Part shown: positions 46,601 to 55,054 of the stretch, piece after piece
Position numbering within the stretch: position 1 is the first letter of the stretch
Layout of the letters: each line of letters opens with the position of its first letter
NCBI GenBank assembly: GCA_027483535.1
Contig: JAIXUN010000002.1
Coordinates: forward strand, 558,001-622,000
Direction: 5' to 3'
Length of the DNA stretch: 64,000 nucleotides
DNA from: a bacterium
GTDB lineage: Bacteria > Armatimonadota > Fimbriimonadia > Fimbriimonadales > Fimbriimonadaceae
Made by a program: the position numbers and the translations under genes
Notes under the pieces: generated by a model
Databases searched by the model: none
The model's input: the letters and a program-made list of their open reading frames with translations, nothing else
Told to the model about the DNA's origin: nothing

Positions 46601-49600
46601 CCGGTGGAAAGCGCGGATGGGAAGACGGTACGGGCATTCCGGCGGCAAACACCGCTTCGATGACCATCTCGAACCGATGGCTCTACGGAGCATCCGAAAG
46701 CGGCTTCCTCTATGCTTGGTCCGATGTCGCCAACGGTGGTGGCTTTGCCCCTCCCGGCTTCTTCCCGCCAAATGATGAGACCGTCGTTGAGAACGACACT
46801 GCGGCGGACGTGTTCCGTGGCGCCGAGATGGCGCTCATCAGCCGAGTCGGCTTTGAAAACCTTCGAAGGCAGGCAACGGACGGCGTTCGTGGCGTGATCA
46901 ACATCGGCGACGTCGTCGATCTCTCGGGAACCTACACTCGTCCAAACGGTCGCATCCTCGGTGCTTACCGATCGGGTCGACCCGACAACACCACACCCGC
47001 ATTTGAGTGGGGTGAGACGATGTACATTCTCATCTACAACTTCCCGTACCTCAACCAAAATCCGAGTGGACGGCAAGTGGTTCCTCCTCGAGCGCGAGTT
47101 CAGCACGCGACACCGGGTAGGACAACCGTCGCGTCGTCTGGTCAGGCAAAGTGCTGGGCAGACCGAGCTCCGGGCGATCCCGACTCCGGCTACGTCGTTG
47201 TCGCGGTGCCGCTGACGTCAGCGGGTGCAACTTCCGTTCCTCCTGGAGACGGTTTCTTAACCGCCCAACTGGATTCGGCTGCGCTCACCAACACGCTTCG
47301 AAACCAAACAATCACGCTGGACCCGAACCTGGCGCGCATCCCCTACCGAGTGGCGAACCCGCTTGGTGTGAGAATGTATCGCTACAACCCGGCAACGGCT
47401 AAGTTCGAGCCAACCACGGCTGACCAATTTGGAGTCACCAGCGTTGCCACCGACCCAGAAACGCAAAACGGCAACTACACGGTTGGACCCAAAGTGGGTG
47501 AAAACCTCCGTACGGATACGCTGCGCTTGGGTCACGGACAAAGCGGCCGAACGGGTATCGATGTCTTCGACCGATCGCTCATGACGCTCTTGCGCGGTGA
47601 AAACCGAGGTCTAGAGAACGTCCGAATCGCTCGTCGCGATCTTCAATGGCTCGGCGGTACGTCCACCATCTTCCGACCGTTCAGCACGCTCGGCGCGCTG
47701 TTCAGCGGATTTGAAGATGCCCCGACGAACTTCCCGAACAACTCGCTCGACTATCCCGACATTCGTCGAGAGCAAGTTCGTGTCCGAAAGGATCCGAACG
47801 GCAACGCTCAAGATCCGATCTTGACTCGGGTAGACCTGACGCCTCCGCGGGGCCCGGGTAACACTCCGGTCACCCCGGCGAACGCTCCGGACCGAGTGTT
47901 GCGAGGAACTCCGTTCCAATTCCAAGTCGATGTTCCGCGCTACCAACCGTTCAATACGGGTATCGCAAGAACCGACTCGGGTGGCAACAACCCGCTCTTC
48001 AACCCGGGCTACGAAGGTCGATTCACGGTGCTCGTAGAGCAAGACGGTAACGTTCGGCAACGAGCGGGTGTGAACACTTCGGCATTCCGAGAATTCAACC
48101 TTGGCTCCTCGTTGGGACCCGATCAGCGGCTCGTTGTGACGACCCCGACGCTCGATCTCGGTTCCTTGCCGATGGGCTTTGGCTACGGACCGGGCGTTGT
48201 CAGCAACCCCGGACTCCAATATCAACGAACGCTCGGACCGACCTCTGCGTTCAATCCGTACGGAGGCTATGCCACAACCGGGTTCCGAACCTTCCAAGTT
48301 CTGAACGAGGGCAACATCAACCTGCTCAACGTCCGTCTAGCGAAGGGAACCGCTGATCCTACGGGAACCATCTTCCCCTGGCAGTTCTTCAGCCCGACGA
48401 ACGAAGACACGGGATACGTCAGTGGTCTCACCGACCTCTGGAGTGACATCGATGACGTCTTCGCTCCGCGCCTCAACGGAAACCCCGTGCCGATCGTGCT
48501 GCAAAAGCCGCGTGTGGGAGACGTTCAAGGGAGACAACTTCGAGTGAAGCCGCGACCTCGCGTCAACCCGAATATTGCTCCGTCCGTTATCAGCCCGCTT
48601 TGGGCCGGGAACGGTTGGAACACTGCAACCGGGTTCTTGACGTCCGAGTTCGAACGAGATCCTCGAGTAGGCGTTTCGGTGCCGCTTGGTACTCCGGTTG
48701 GTAAGTACAGCCAAACCCTTCGGTTGATCGAAGACTCGATCAACCTTACGGGCAACCCGGCAGGAGACCAACTGCTCAGCCTTTCTACGAACGCAAACGG
48801 TTCGCTAGATGGACTGGAGGCTTATTCCGATCCCGGTTTCAGGCTCGACTTCACCGTCCGTGAAGCCAAGCTCACCGGCACGGCGCCACGAGCCAACAGT
48901 GCCAACCCTGGCTTGACGGCGGAAAACTTCGTCGACAACTTGCCGTTCCTCGCGGGTGCAGGAACCTTAACTGGCTACAACAACCTGCAGCCGACGGGCA
49001 TGCACTTGCCAAACGGCGATCTCTGGATGGCTTGGTCGAGCGATCGACAAGCAGCGCGAGTCAGCACGGTTCGAACGCCTGGAGAAAAACTGGCGCACAA
49101 CATCTGGCTGACAAGGCTTGCATCGGGTGCGCCAAGAAGTAGCGGAGACACGACCAGCGACCTCATTCGATTCCGCTGGAACGATGCGAACAACTGGTCG
49201 ACTGAACCGCTTCAAGTCACCAATCTGCCCGTCGCCACGATGTTTGGTCCGACCCTTCGAGTCAATGGTCAAACCATTGGGCAGCGACTCGGAACCGTCG
49301 ATCCGTTCACCGTTCGATACGGCTACCCATCGTTCCCGAACCGAGGTTCGGAAAATGGTCTGCTCAACGCCGGTGCAGTCGATACCAATCGAACGTACCT
49401 TGCCTTCGTCGGTTCGGCTTTCCGAAACGATGGCGGTGCAAGAACGGTTGATAGCCGTATCTTCCTTGCGGAGTTCAACGTGGCGGCAGGTGCCCTCACT
49501 TCGTTGCCAACGCGAATCGTGTCTCTGGACTACGATACGTTCTCCATCAAGTCGAAGCCGACCGTGACGCTGTTGCCAAACGGTGCGATGGTCACTTACA

Positions 49601-50898
49601 CCGGACTGTCGAACAACCAGCAAACCACCTATCTGGCGCGGTTCGATGCGAGCACGGGTCAGTTTGCAGAGCCGATCCCGCTGACCTTTGGCAGTGGATT
49701 CGCTTCTGTGACCTCGCCAAGCATCGTTGCGCGATTCGCACCAAACGGTCCGTTCGCCCAGGGGCCCAACACGGTCGTCTACGACGTGATGTTCTCTGGT
49801 CAGCTTCGAGATCGCCGAGCAGGTGGCCTGTTCTTCGGACGAATCGAGGCTGCGCCGACGGGTGATCCGTTCGTTCCGGCAACGCGACCGAAAACCTGGC
49901 CCTGGACGCCGTTCGCCGATGTCTACGAGCGACCGGTCTTCAGTGCCCAGAACGGCAACTACACGTTGCGAGGCGCTGGTCTTGTCGGTGTCACGAACCC
50001 AGCTCTGTTCCGTGTCGAGCGCGTCGTGGGTGGTGTCGCAACCGCCATCGTCGATCCGACCACGGCCAGAGTCGAGCGAGACACTGGTCTGGTCACCATG
50101 CAGACGACCCTCGGTGGTCGACTGATCCTAGATCCATCGGCAGGAAGCTTCCGAATGGTTGGTGGCAACGTCCCCAGCGCGACGGATCTGCGCGTCCTGT
50201 ATAGTGCGAACTTCATTCGGGTCACGGACAGCGAAGTCGCCGGATATACGTCGACCAACCTGATGTTCGATAACCGATTGGCTCGGGCGAACTTCTCGAA
50301 CGGTTCAGCGACCTTCCCGGATGCGTTCTGGTTCAGCAACCAGAATACGATTCTCGCACCGGGCACGCAGGAAATCGCTTCGCGGTACATCGTTGGTGGA
50401 GTCCGATCTGGTCTGGGTGGTGGCACCACGACTCGACCGTTCTTCATGACCCTGCGATACGGCGTGCGCCTCGGCTTCCCGCTAGCGACGAACTCGGATG
50501 GAGCCCTTCTGGATTCCGTAACGGTGACGACCCAAACGGGTAACCCCATCAATGGAGCCTATCAAGTCGATCCTGCCGCCGGCCGAATCTACTTCACGCT
50601 CAATGATGAGAACACACCTGTTCGCATCTCCGTGAACCGGATCAGCGCGGGAACGAACGTGGTGATCAACGCTCGCCCAACCCTGGTTGGCGAACGATCG
50701 GAAGAGCCGGTGGTGCTTGAACGAGCCATCAACGAATCGGACGTGAGTATGTTCTTCGACCCGACGGTGCTGGATTTGGCCTACTCTGGTCGACGCTCGC
50801 TCATCTGGATGCTCTGGTCCTCAACCAGAAACGGATCGCCCGATGTGTACATGCAGACGATCTCGCCGAAGCTCCGACCGATCATTCCGAATCCGTAA
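43612..50898 (+). CDS. Giant secreted protein with golvesin-like and PQQ-like propeller regions
   Basis: The product is 2428 residues from a TTG start. The signal peptide region is KRFAVAALALLTGALAVGQS. Two segments (about 230-351 and 453-578) end with GWVRLG...VADAVRFDD and GWVRLGTRRF...VRADAFRFDE, the pattern of the golvesin/Xly carbohydrate-binding-like domain. Residues about 586-956 hold PQQ-like propeller blades (GRIYAIDM, GRVYCLDAKGN, YAFDAATGAIQWQ). The remaining 1400 residues are Asn/Thr/Pro-rich and end SPKLRPIIPNP. A surface or pilus-tip adhesin is plausible. Most of it is without a family that I know. The transcription unit ends in a very strong terminator after this gene. Confidence 0.75.
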   Translation: MKQYMTLKKRFAVAALALLTGALAVGQSVNDHANLKANNARTGVNGNPATSTPGYLSTSARVAGVDRPSALRWWYPFINFARETQLELNQVSPYTTTIDDTDLGLASNVDATGNNVGPYEPLPNGFATQTGAWFTPNETQEAFNPFRLPVRWNNNPNNSSPFDAVNFSDRHPSHHWAFTVPQSSSTTDPRVPDPSLPTNFRAYTWTFSPRQSTFDTLSGEWVVTPDATIKNYAVSVYIPEGPMVSPSGQTVFRQRYHVYEIVYGTGRRFVDVVDTWATGSGWVRLGNGGAPTNQVFPYAGLDGVGNPYPLQVRLLNTMPRNADGTFREPLRDGETSTGFAVVADAVRFDDKSTIGTQVATPTSAGFGTPNIRVTASTNFTQIDPTVATNDFRAPGTFEIGEVASLTYNFGTSNWTYRPNAAGGESRQFDNTSTAITSANFTVETTIPTRVGADYLQSTVTGATSTGQVTVNPDDALANGSYEIFTFLSGDESGVNHATEVTYEIYEGATLAETVRVNQATARGWVRLGTRRFVHEREEPSIPGSGNRLRVVMLNSSSVAGDVGRVVRADAFRFDESAGNAVISTPVHVTALIRPSSGAAPVDTNVVLILDERGRIHCVDAEGRTDGTTRVYWTYPSIRTSTSDPNLNVGLDPTDPSGQVFDGQDGALGAELPLEFDLSTAIVKRIDEVDAVGTPIQRDVLYVGARNGRIYAIDMTGRGDFDDVNRVPGTTFRRWTYPATYYRPDVTSSTRTDEATNLGSIASVTQGTITVSGNPVDVIYAATEQGRVYCLDAKGNFAYTGTPELITSVRWAYPPVDRPNLTPIIAAPTLDQTGNRFFFGTLDDGSRAGEFHCINATTGEYIWRFPPAPGGWTPTTNEPTPPAVNKSSFNVFAFAGGPAYVPATELNSTDFGIQPGTMPDTVFAHNSNHFVYAFDAATGAIQWQTDELQSGSVASLIYGRVTAQSQTGGLINYPMVMAPTASGRFVGLFARSWDTNRSGGKRGWEDGTGIPAANTASMTISNRWLYGASESGFLYAWSDVANGGGFAPPGFFPPNDETVVENDTAADVFRGAEMALISRVGFENLRRQATDGVRGVINIGDVVDLSGTYTRPNGRILGAYRSGRPDNTTPAFEWGETMYILIYNFPYLNQNPSGRQVVPPRARVQHATPGRTTVASSGQAKCWADRAPGDPDSGYVVVAVPLTSAGATSVPPGDGFLTAQLDSAALTNTLRNQTITLDPNLARIPYRVANPLGVRMYRYNPATAKFEPTTADQFGVTSVATDPETQNGNYTVGPKVGENLRTDTLRLGHGQSGRTGIDVFDRSLMTLLRGENRGLENVRIARRDLQWLGGTSTIFRPFSTLGALFSGFEDAPTNFPNNSLDYPDIRREQVRVRKDPNGNAQDPILTRVDLTPPRGPGNTPVTPANAPDRVLRGTPFQFQVDVPRYQPFNTGIARTDSGGNNPLFNPGYEGRFTVLVEQDGNVRQRAGVNTSAFREFNLGSSLGPDQRLVVTTPTLDLGSLPMGFGYGPGVVSNPGLQYQRTLGPTSAFNPYGGYATTGFRTFQVLNEGNINLLNVRLAKGTADPTGTIFPWQFFSPTNEDTGYVSGLTDLWSDIDDVFAPRLNGNPVPIVLQKPRVGDVQGRQLRVKPRPRVNPNIAPSVISPLWAGNGWNTATGFLTSEFERDPRVGVSVPLGTPVGKYSQTLRLIEDSINLTGNPAGDQLLSLSTNANGSLDGLEAYSDPGFRLDFTVREAKLTGTAPRANSANPGLTAENFVDNLPFLAGAGTLTGYNNLQPTGMHLPNGDLWMAWSSDRQAARVSTVRTPGEKLAHNIWLTRLASGAPRSSGDTTSDLIRFRWNDANNWSTEPLQVTNLPVATMFGPTLRVNGQTIGQRLGTVDPFTVRYGYPSFPNRGSENGLLNAGAVDTNRTYLAFVGSAFRNDGGARTVDSRIFLAEFNVAAGALTSLPTRIVSLDYDTFSIKSKPTVTLLPNGAMVTYTGLSNNQQTTYLARFDASTGQFAEPIPLTFGSGFASVTSPSIVARFAPNGPFAQGPNTVVYDVMFSGQLRDRRAGGLFFGRIEAAPTGDPFVPATRPKTWPWTPFADVYERPVFSAQNGNYTLRGAGLVGVTNPALFRVERVVGGVATAIVDPTTARVERDTGLVTMQTTLGGRLILDPSAGSFRMVGGNVPSATDLRVLYSANFIRVTDSEVAGYTSTNLMFDNRLARANFSNGSATFPDAFWFSNQNTILAPGTQEIASRYIVGGVRSGLGGGTTTRPFFMTLRYGVRLGFPLATNSDGALLDSVTVTTQTGNPINGAYQVDPAAGRIYFTLNDENTPVRISVNRISAGTNVVINARPTLVGERSEEPVVLERAINESDVSMFFDPTVLDLAYSGRRSLIWMLWSSTRNGSPDVYMQTISPKLRPIIPNP

Positions 50899-50918
50899 GG
50901 GCAAAGCGCTCCATCAGA

Positions 50919-50961
50919 ATCAGGGCTCAACTCTACAAAGAGTTGAGCCCTGATCGTTTTT
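50919..50961 (+). terminator. Strong intrinsic terminator after the giant gene
   Basis: A perfect 16-bp stem (50919-50934 with 50939-50954) with a 4-base loop ACAA is followed by CG and five T (50957-50961). It separates the pilB-to-giants unit from the pilM-to-pilQ unit. Confidence 0.93.
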
Positions 50962-51071
50962 GCTAGCGCAGTCGCCCCCTCCACTCGCCCCCTGCACTCG
51001 ACCCGGCAACTCCCCCGGTCCGCCCAGAAAAGAAATACCGTTGGAACATCGTCAAGAAGGGCGATTCTTGG

Positions 51072-51101
51072 TTGACAGTCCATCCGAGTGGGTGATAAGA
51101 T
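51072..51101 (+). promoter_or_regulatory. Sigma70-type promoter for pilM
   Basis: TTGACA at 51072-51077 (perfect -35) and TAAGAT at 51096-51101 are spaced by 18 bases, with a TG one base before the -10 (extended -10). Transcription would start near 51108. A longer pilM frame with a GTG at 51088 would start inside this promoter, so it is unlikely to be used. Confidence 0.75.
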
Positions 51102-51132
51102 GAGTCGCCTCGTACGGGTAGGTTACTCACTC

Positions 51133-52449
51133 ATGGCCAAGAAGTTGAGCAGTGTTCTGGGTGTCGATATCGGCAGCCATAGCATCAAAGTATGTGAAGT
51201 TAAAGCGCAAGGCAAGAAGGCGGTTGTAACCGCCCTTGGTACCGCGCCCACACCCGAAGGGGCTGTTGATCACACGGGCGTTTATAACCCCGAAGCGGTT
51301 GGTGCCGCGATCAAGCAGGCCATTCAGCAGTGCGGTGCAAAGTCCCCAAGCATTGTTCTTTCGGTCGCGGGTCTGCAATCCGTCCTCGTTCGCAAGTTAG
51401 ATGTTCCTCGAATGGATCCTAACCAAGAGCTGAAGTCCCACATGGAGTGGGAGATCAACCGCAGCATTCCGTTTGCAGAAACGACCATCCAAAGCGACTA
51501 CAAGGTGATTGCGGATACCGATCCCAGCAGCCCGAACATGGAAGTCGTGATGGCGATGGCTACTCAGACCGCTGTGGACACGTTGGTCGACTGCGTGAAG
51601 AAAGCCGGTCGCAAGCCCGCCGCTATCGATGTCCAGCCTCTCGGCATCGCTCGAACCCTGAGCGAGAACTACGAGGACATGTACGGTGGAGAATCGGTTT
51701 GCGTCGTCGACTTCGGTCACGTGAGCACGAACATCAATATCTACCGAGGATCGAGCCTCATGCTCCCCAGGCCCGTGCCGCTCGGTGGTGAAATGATCAC
51801 CCGAGCTGTGTGCGATGCGCTTGGTCTCGCTTCGGATGAAGGTGAGCGAGTGAAGTCGGAAGAGCTAACGATCCCGGCGACGGCTCAAGCATCGATGGGT
51901 GGCTTTGGTATGGACTTCGGTGGCGGAACAACCACCTCCTTTGATGCGGGTGCGGCGAATCCGTTCATGGATGCGTCTCCCACTCAAGCATTCCAGCCTG
52001 CCGGATACGAGATCAACCCGATCACCGGCTTGCCGGAAGATTTACCTGCGGCGAACCCGTTCGCCGATCCGGCGGAAGTGCCGTTCGATGCTCCGGTAGC
52101 TCCAGTTGCTCCGGCGCCGGTGGAAGCACCTCTCCCGGTTGCCCAAGATCCTCGCACGACGCAAATCCTGAACGCCGTCTCGCCTATTCTCGAAGAGTTG
52201 GTTTCGGAGATTCGACGCTCGATCGACTACTACTCCAGTCAAGGTGGAACGGTGAACCGGATTCTTCTTTGCGGCGGAAGCTCGAAGCTGAAAGGATTGG
52301 CGGGTTACGTCTCTCGTTCGATTTCGATTCCGGCCGAGGTTCTGGATTCGACCAAAAATATTTCTGTGAGTGCAAAGAACGCTGCGGGCGATTCTCATCC
52401 AGAATTTGCTGTCGCGATCGGAAACGGTCTTCACATCCTGTTCGATTAA
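51133..52449 (+). CDS. pilM: Type IV pilus assembly protein PilM (actin-like ATPase)
   Basis: The product is 438 residues from the ATG at 51133, giving MAKKLSSVLGVDIGSHSIKV, the canonical PilM start. The actin-fold features are GVDIGSHSIK, CVVDFGHVSTNINI, and LLCGGSSKLKGLAGYVSR. PilM binds ATP and the PilN N-terminus at the cytoplasmic face. A Pro/Ala/Gly-rich insertion (about residues 239-336, e.g. APVAPVAPAPVEAPLPVAQD) is not seen in usual PilM (about 350 aa). The gene begins a pilMNOP-secretin operon driven by the promoter at 51072-51101. Confidence 0.95.
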   Translation: MAKKLSSVLGVDIGSHSIKVCEVKAQGKKAVVTALGTAPTPEGAVDHTGVYNPEAVGAAIKQAIQQCGAKSPSIVLSVAGLQSVLVRKLDVPRMDPNQELKSHMEWEINRSIPFAETTIQSDYKVIADTDPSSPNMEVVMAMATQTAVDTLVDCVKKAGRKPAAIDVQPLGIARTLSENYEDMYGGESVCVVDFGHVSTNINIYRGSSLMLPRPVPLGGEMITRAVCDALGLASDEGERVKSEELTIPATAQASMGGFGMDFGGGTTTSFDAGAANPFMDASPTQAFQPAGYEINPITGLPEDLPAANPFADPAEVPFDAPVAPVAPAPVEAPLPVAQDPRTTQILNAVSPILEELVSEIRRSIDYYSSQGGTVNRILLCGGSSKLKGLAGYVSRSISIPAEVLDSTKNISVSAKNAAGDSHPEFAVAIGNGLHILFD

Positions 52450-52458
52450 TCGCTACCC

Positions 52459-53346
52459 ATGAAGCTAAATCTCCTACCAAAAACAGTCGGGACGGAATTC
52501 CGGTCTCGTAACGCGGCGATTCTAGGGTTTCTCCTCTTTGCAGGAGTGACCGCTGCTTCGGTGGTGCTGGTCTCTACCTCGCGCGCACGGCTCGATCGCT
52601 CCTACAAACTCGTAGAAGAGGCCAAGCCTGCTTCGGACCGAGTGATTGCAGCCGGAAAGATCGGTGACGATGCCATGGCTCAGCCAGGTGTGCGAACAAT
52701 GGCCGTGAACACCTCTCTTGCGGAAGCGATGCTGAAGCACAACGCGGTGTATCCGAACTTCTACAACAAGGTCATCCCGTTCATTCCAAAGTGGTTCCGA
52801 ATCACGAACCTCACCGCGACCCCGATCGATGGTACGACCTGTACTCTCAGCATGACCGGTTACGTGAAAACCTACCAAGAATATGCTGACCTGATGCTCG
52901 CTTTGCTCAGAATGCCAGGCGCGCAACGAGTCAACCGGGCAGGTTGGAACCAAGAGGATGCCGTTGTTCCGGCGCTAACCACGGTCGACCAAAATGGTCG
53001 TCCACGGCGCCTGAGCGAGGGTCCGATTCCGGACGACGCTCTCGACCGACTCGCGTACTTCGAGCAGCGACAAGAGCCGTCTGGCTACCTGCAGATGAAT
53101 GGGTTTGGAATCGAAGATCCCAACTCTGCAAAGGGAGCACCTCTGGGCTCGTCGGAAATCAATGTCACCGTTGTCATCACCGAGAACCTAACGACACCGA
53201 ACCCGAGAGCTACTCTGGCTGCTATCGGCGCCGCCCCCGCACCGGGTGCTCCGGCCGCCGGTGGAGCAGTGGCAGGAACCGCCGCTGCGGCTGGAACGCC
53301 GACGGGAAGCCCGGATGTCGATGGTCAGGGTCAGGAGGACCGCTAA
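52459..53346 (+). CDS. pilN: PilN-like alignment complex protein
   Basis: The product is 295 residues. The N-terminus MKLNLLPKTVGTEF matches the PilN motif (I.NLLPW-like) that binds PilM. One helix lies near 19-41, then a periplasmic ferredoxin-like region with YVKTYQEYADLMLALLRMPG. The C-terminus is a Pro/Ala/Gly tail. PilN is normally about 200 residues and forms the PilMNOP bridge between motor and secretin. The gene is 9 bases after pilM and 12 bases before pilO, with a typical order. The sequence is diverged, so the assignment rests on N-terminal motif, topology and position. Confidence 0.88.
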   Translation: MKLNLLPKTVGTEFRSRNAAILGFLLFAGVTAASVVLVSTSRARLDRSYKLVEEAKPASDRVIAAGKIGDDAMAQPGVRTMAVNTSLAEAMLKHNAVYPNFYNKVIPFIPKWFRITNLTATPIDGTTCTLSMTGYVKTYQEYADLMLALLRMPGAQRVNRAGWNQEDAVVPALTTVDQNGRPRRLSEGPIPDDALDRLAYFEQRQEPSGYLQMNGFGIEDPNSAKGAPLGSSEINVTVVITENLTTPNPRATLAAIGAAPAPGAPAAGGAVAGTAAAAGTPTGSPDVDGQGQEDR

Positions 53347-53358
53347 AAGGGAAGCGAT

Positions 53359-54198
53359 ATGAAGTTTCTAATTCCAAGAACAATCTGGCTGATCGCAATC
53401 TCGTTTAGCCTCGTGGTGATCTCTTACGCGCTCTTCTTCGAGTGGATGCCAAAGTCCAAAGAAGCGGAGCTTTGGGAAGAGAACGCCAAGCAACTTCGAG
53501 AACAAGCGGCGAAGCACCCTCAGGCAAAGCGGAAGATCGAAAAGGCCAACGCCCAAATTCGAGCCGTGGAAGCCAAGTGGAATGCCATCCTCGCAGAGAA
53601 AACTCCGGAAGCGGACGTTAGCCGAGGCGGTATCAATCTCAACGTCAATGCGTTCCAGTTGATCATCGATACCAAGCGATTCCGAAACAACGTCCAACGA
53701 GCACTCAACAAACAGTTGCTTGCCGGTGGAGTGAAGGTTGTCGGACCGTACGTCCCAGGTGTGGGCGACAACGACGATCCTAACTCGCTGCTCGCTTCGT
53801 ACTACAACTACCCAGCGATCGCGTTCCCGGTGGTTATCTACGATCTCGGGCAAGTCACGGTTCAGGGCACGTACGAGCAGATCATGAACCACGTTCGAGC
53901 GTGGTCGAAAATGCCCCGATACTTGGCAGTTGCGGACGGACTTCGCTTGAGCGGAACCGCGCCAATCCTTACGGGAACCTACAACTTGAGCGTAGTCGGC
54001 TTTATCCGAGACACGGGTATCTATCCTCCGGTGCCGTTTGGTAGCGGCGGAGCGGCTGCTCCTGCCGGTGGCGTTGCGGCCGCAGGCGGAGGCGGAGCAC
54101 CGTTCGGCGGACGAGGTCCCGGAGCGGGTGCGTTCGGCGGACCCGGTGGACCGGGCGGATCTCCTTTTGGCGCACCAGGTGGGCAAGACGGGAAGTAA
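53359..54198 (+). CDS. pilO: PilO-like alignment complex protein
   Basis: The product is 279 residues. A single helix near 8-28 (IWLIAISFSLVVISYALFF) is followed by a Lys/Glu/Ala coiled coil (about 33-75) and a periplasmic alpha/beta domain that includes VVIYDLGQVTVQGTYEQIMN, typical of PilO. A roughly 55-residue Gly/Ala/Pro-rich tail (from GSGGAAAPAGG) ends the protein; it is not part of known PilO. It lies between pilN and the PilP-like lipoprotein. Size without the tail fits PilO (about 200-220 aa). Confidence 0.88.
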   Translation: MKFLIPRTIWLIAISFSLVVISYALFFEWMPKSKEAELWEENAKQLREQAAKHPQAKRKIEKANAQIRAVEAKWNAILAEKTPEADVSRGGINLNVNAFQLIIDTKRFRNNVQRALNKQLLAGGVKVVGPYVPGVGDNDDPNSLLASYYNYPAIAFPVVIYDLGQVTVQGTYEQIMNHVRAWSKMPRYLAVADGLRLSGTAPILTGTYNLSVVGFIRDTGIYPPVPFGSGGAAAPAGGVAAAGGGGAPFGGRGPGAGAFGGPGGPGGSPFGAPGGQDGK

Positions 54199-54210
54199 AA
54201 GAGGCGACCG

Positions 54211-54939
54211 ATGATGAACAAACGAAACTTTCACCAACTAACGTTCCTCGCGGGAATCGTCGCTCTCGCAGGTTGCGGTTTGCCGGATCCTGGCGATACT
54301 TCAGTGCCAAACGTGCCGAAAATGCCGGATGCGTATGCGCCGAAGGCAAAGGCTGGTATTCCGGTTGCACAAGCTCCCGACACCGGTCAGCTCAAGCCGC
54401 TGATCGCAGCAACTTCACGCTTTGGATCCAGGCCTAATCCGTTCTTGCTCCAAGCAAGCGACATCAAGTTTGATCAAGCTCAGGCGGCCGAACGGTTGTT
54501 CCTCCAAGAGGGAACCTTCAGCCTGAACTACACCGAGCCGGAGTTCCGCGAACCAGAGTTGCTTCCTGAAGAGCCACAGCCTTACCGAAGGCTAATGGGC
54601 GTCGTTATCGGCGACGCGATCGTGGCGATTCTGGAAACCGATGGACAAGCTCCGCTCTTGATCCGACCGGGCATGCGCATTCCCGATACGGACTGGGTAG
54701 TGGCCTCGATTGACGAAGAGAAGGCTGTTCTACGCCGGACCACCAATCAGCGCCCGAAGGAAGTTATTGTTCGACTTGAACAACCTCGACCCGGTTTTGG
54801 AGCCGGAGCGGGCGGTGGTCAAGGTGCCCCCGGTGGTGGCTCGTTCGGACCGAACGGTCCAGGCGCAGGTGCTTTCGGTCCTGGTGGGCCGGGTGGACCT
54901 GGTGGACGCATGGGCGGTCCAGGCGGAGAACCGAAGTAA
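54211..54939 (+). CDS. pilP: PilP-like lipoprotein
   Basis: The product is 242 residues. A lipobox VALAGC places the lipidated Cys at residue 22, as in PilP. The central segment (GVVIGDAIVAILETDGQAP, then IRPGMRIPDTDWVVASIDEEKAVLRR) matches the beta-domain of PilP/GspC, which binds the secretin N0/N1. A Gly/Pro-rich tail (GGGSFGPNGPGAGAFGPGG) follows. It sits in the expected position, after pilO and before the secretin genes. Confidence 0.78.
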   Translation: MMNKRNFHQLTFLAGIVALAGCGLPDPGDTSVPNVPKMPDAYAPKAKAGIPVAQAPDTGQLKPLIAATSRFGSRPNPFLLQASDIKFDQAQAAERLFLQEGTFSLNYTEPEFREPELLPEEPQPYRRLMGVVIGDAIVAILETDGQAPLLIRPGMRIPDTDWVVASIDEEKAVLRRTTNQRPKEVIVRLEQPRPGFGAGAGGGQGAPGGGSFGPNGPGAGAFGPGGPGGPGGRMGGPGGEPK

Positions 54940-55054
54940 CTTAGAGCTTAATGCTCCCATACGGAACAATTCTAACAAGACAGGTATTGCGAAAGAAGGG
55001 CGTTGCCGGTAACGTTTCAGTAGCCGGCTCGTCAAGAAGACGAGGTTGAACAAC
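54940..55054 (+). other. Short gap between pilP and the short secretin-like gene
   Basis: These 115 bases hold a short GCCGG/CCGGC pairing (about 55004-55036) and no clear promoter. The ribosome site GAGG (55042-55045) lies 9 bases before the ATG at 55055. Confidence 0.35.
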
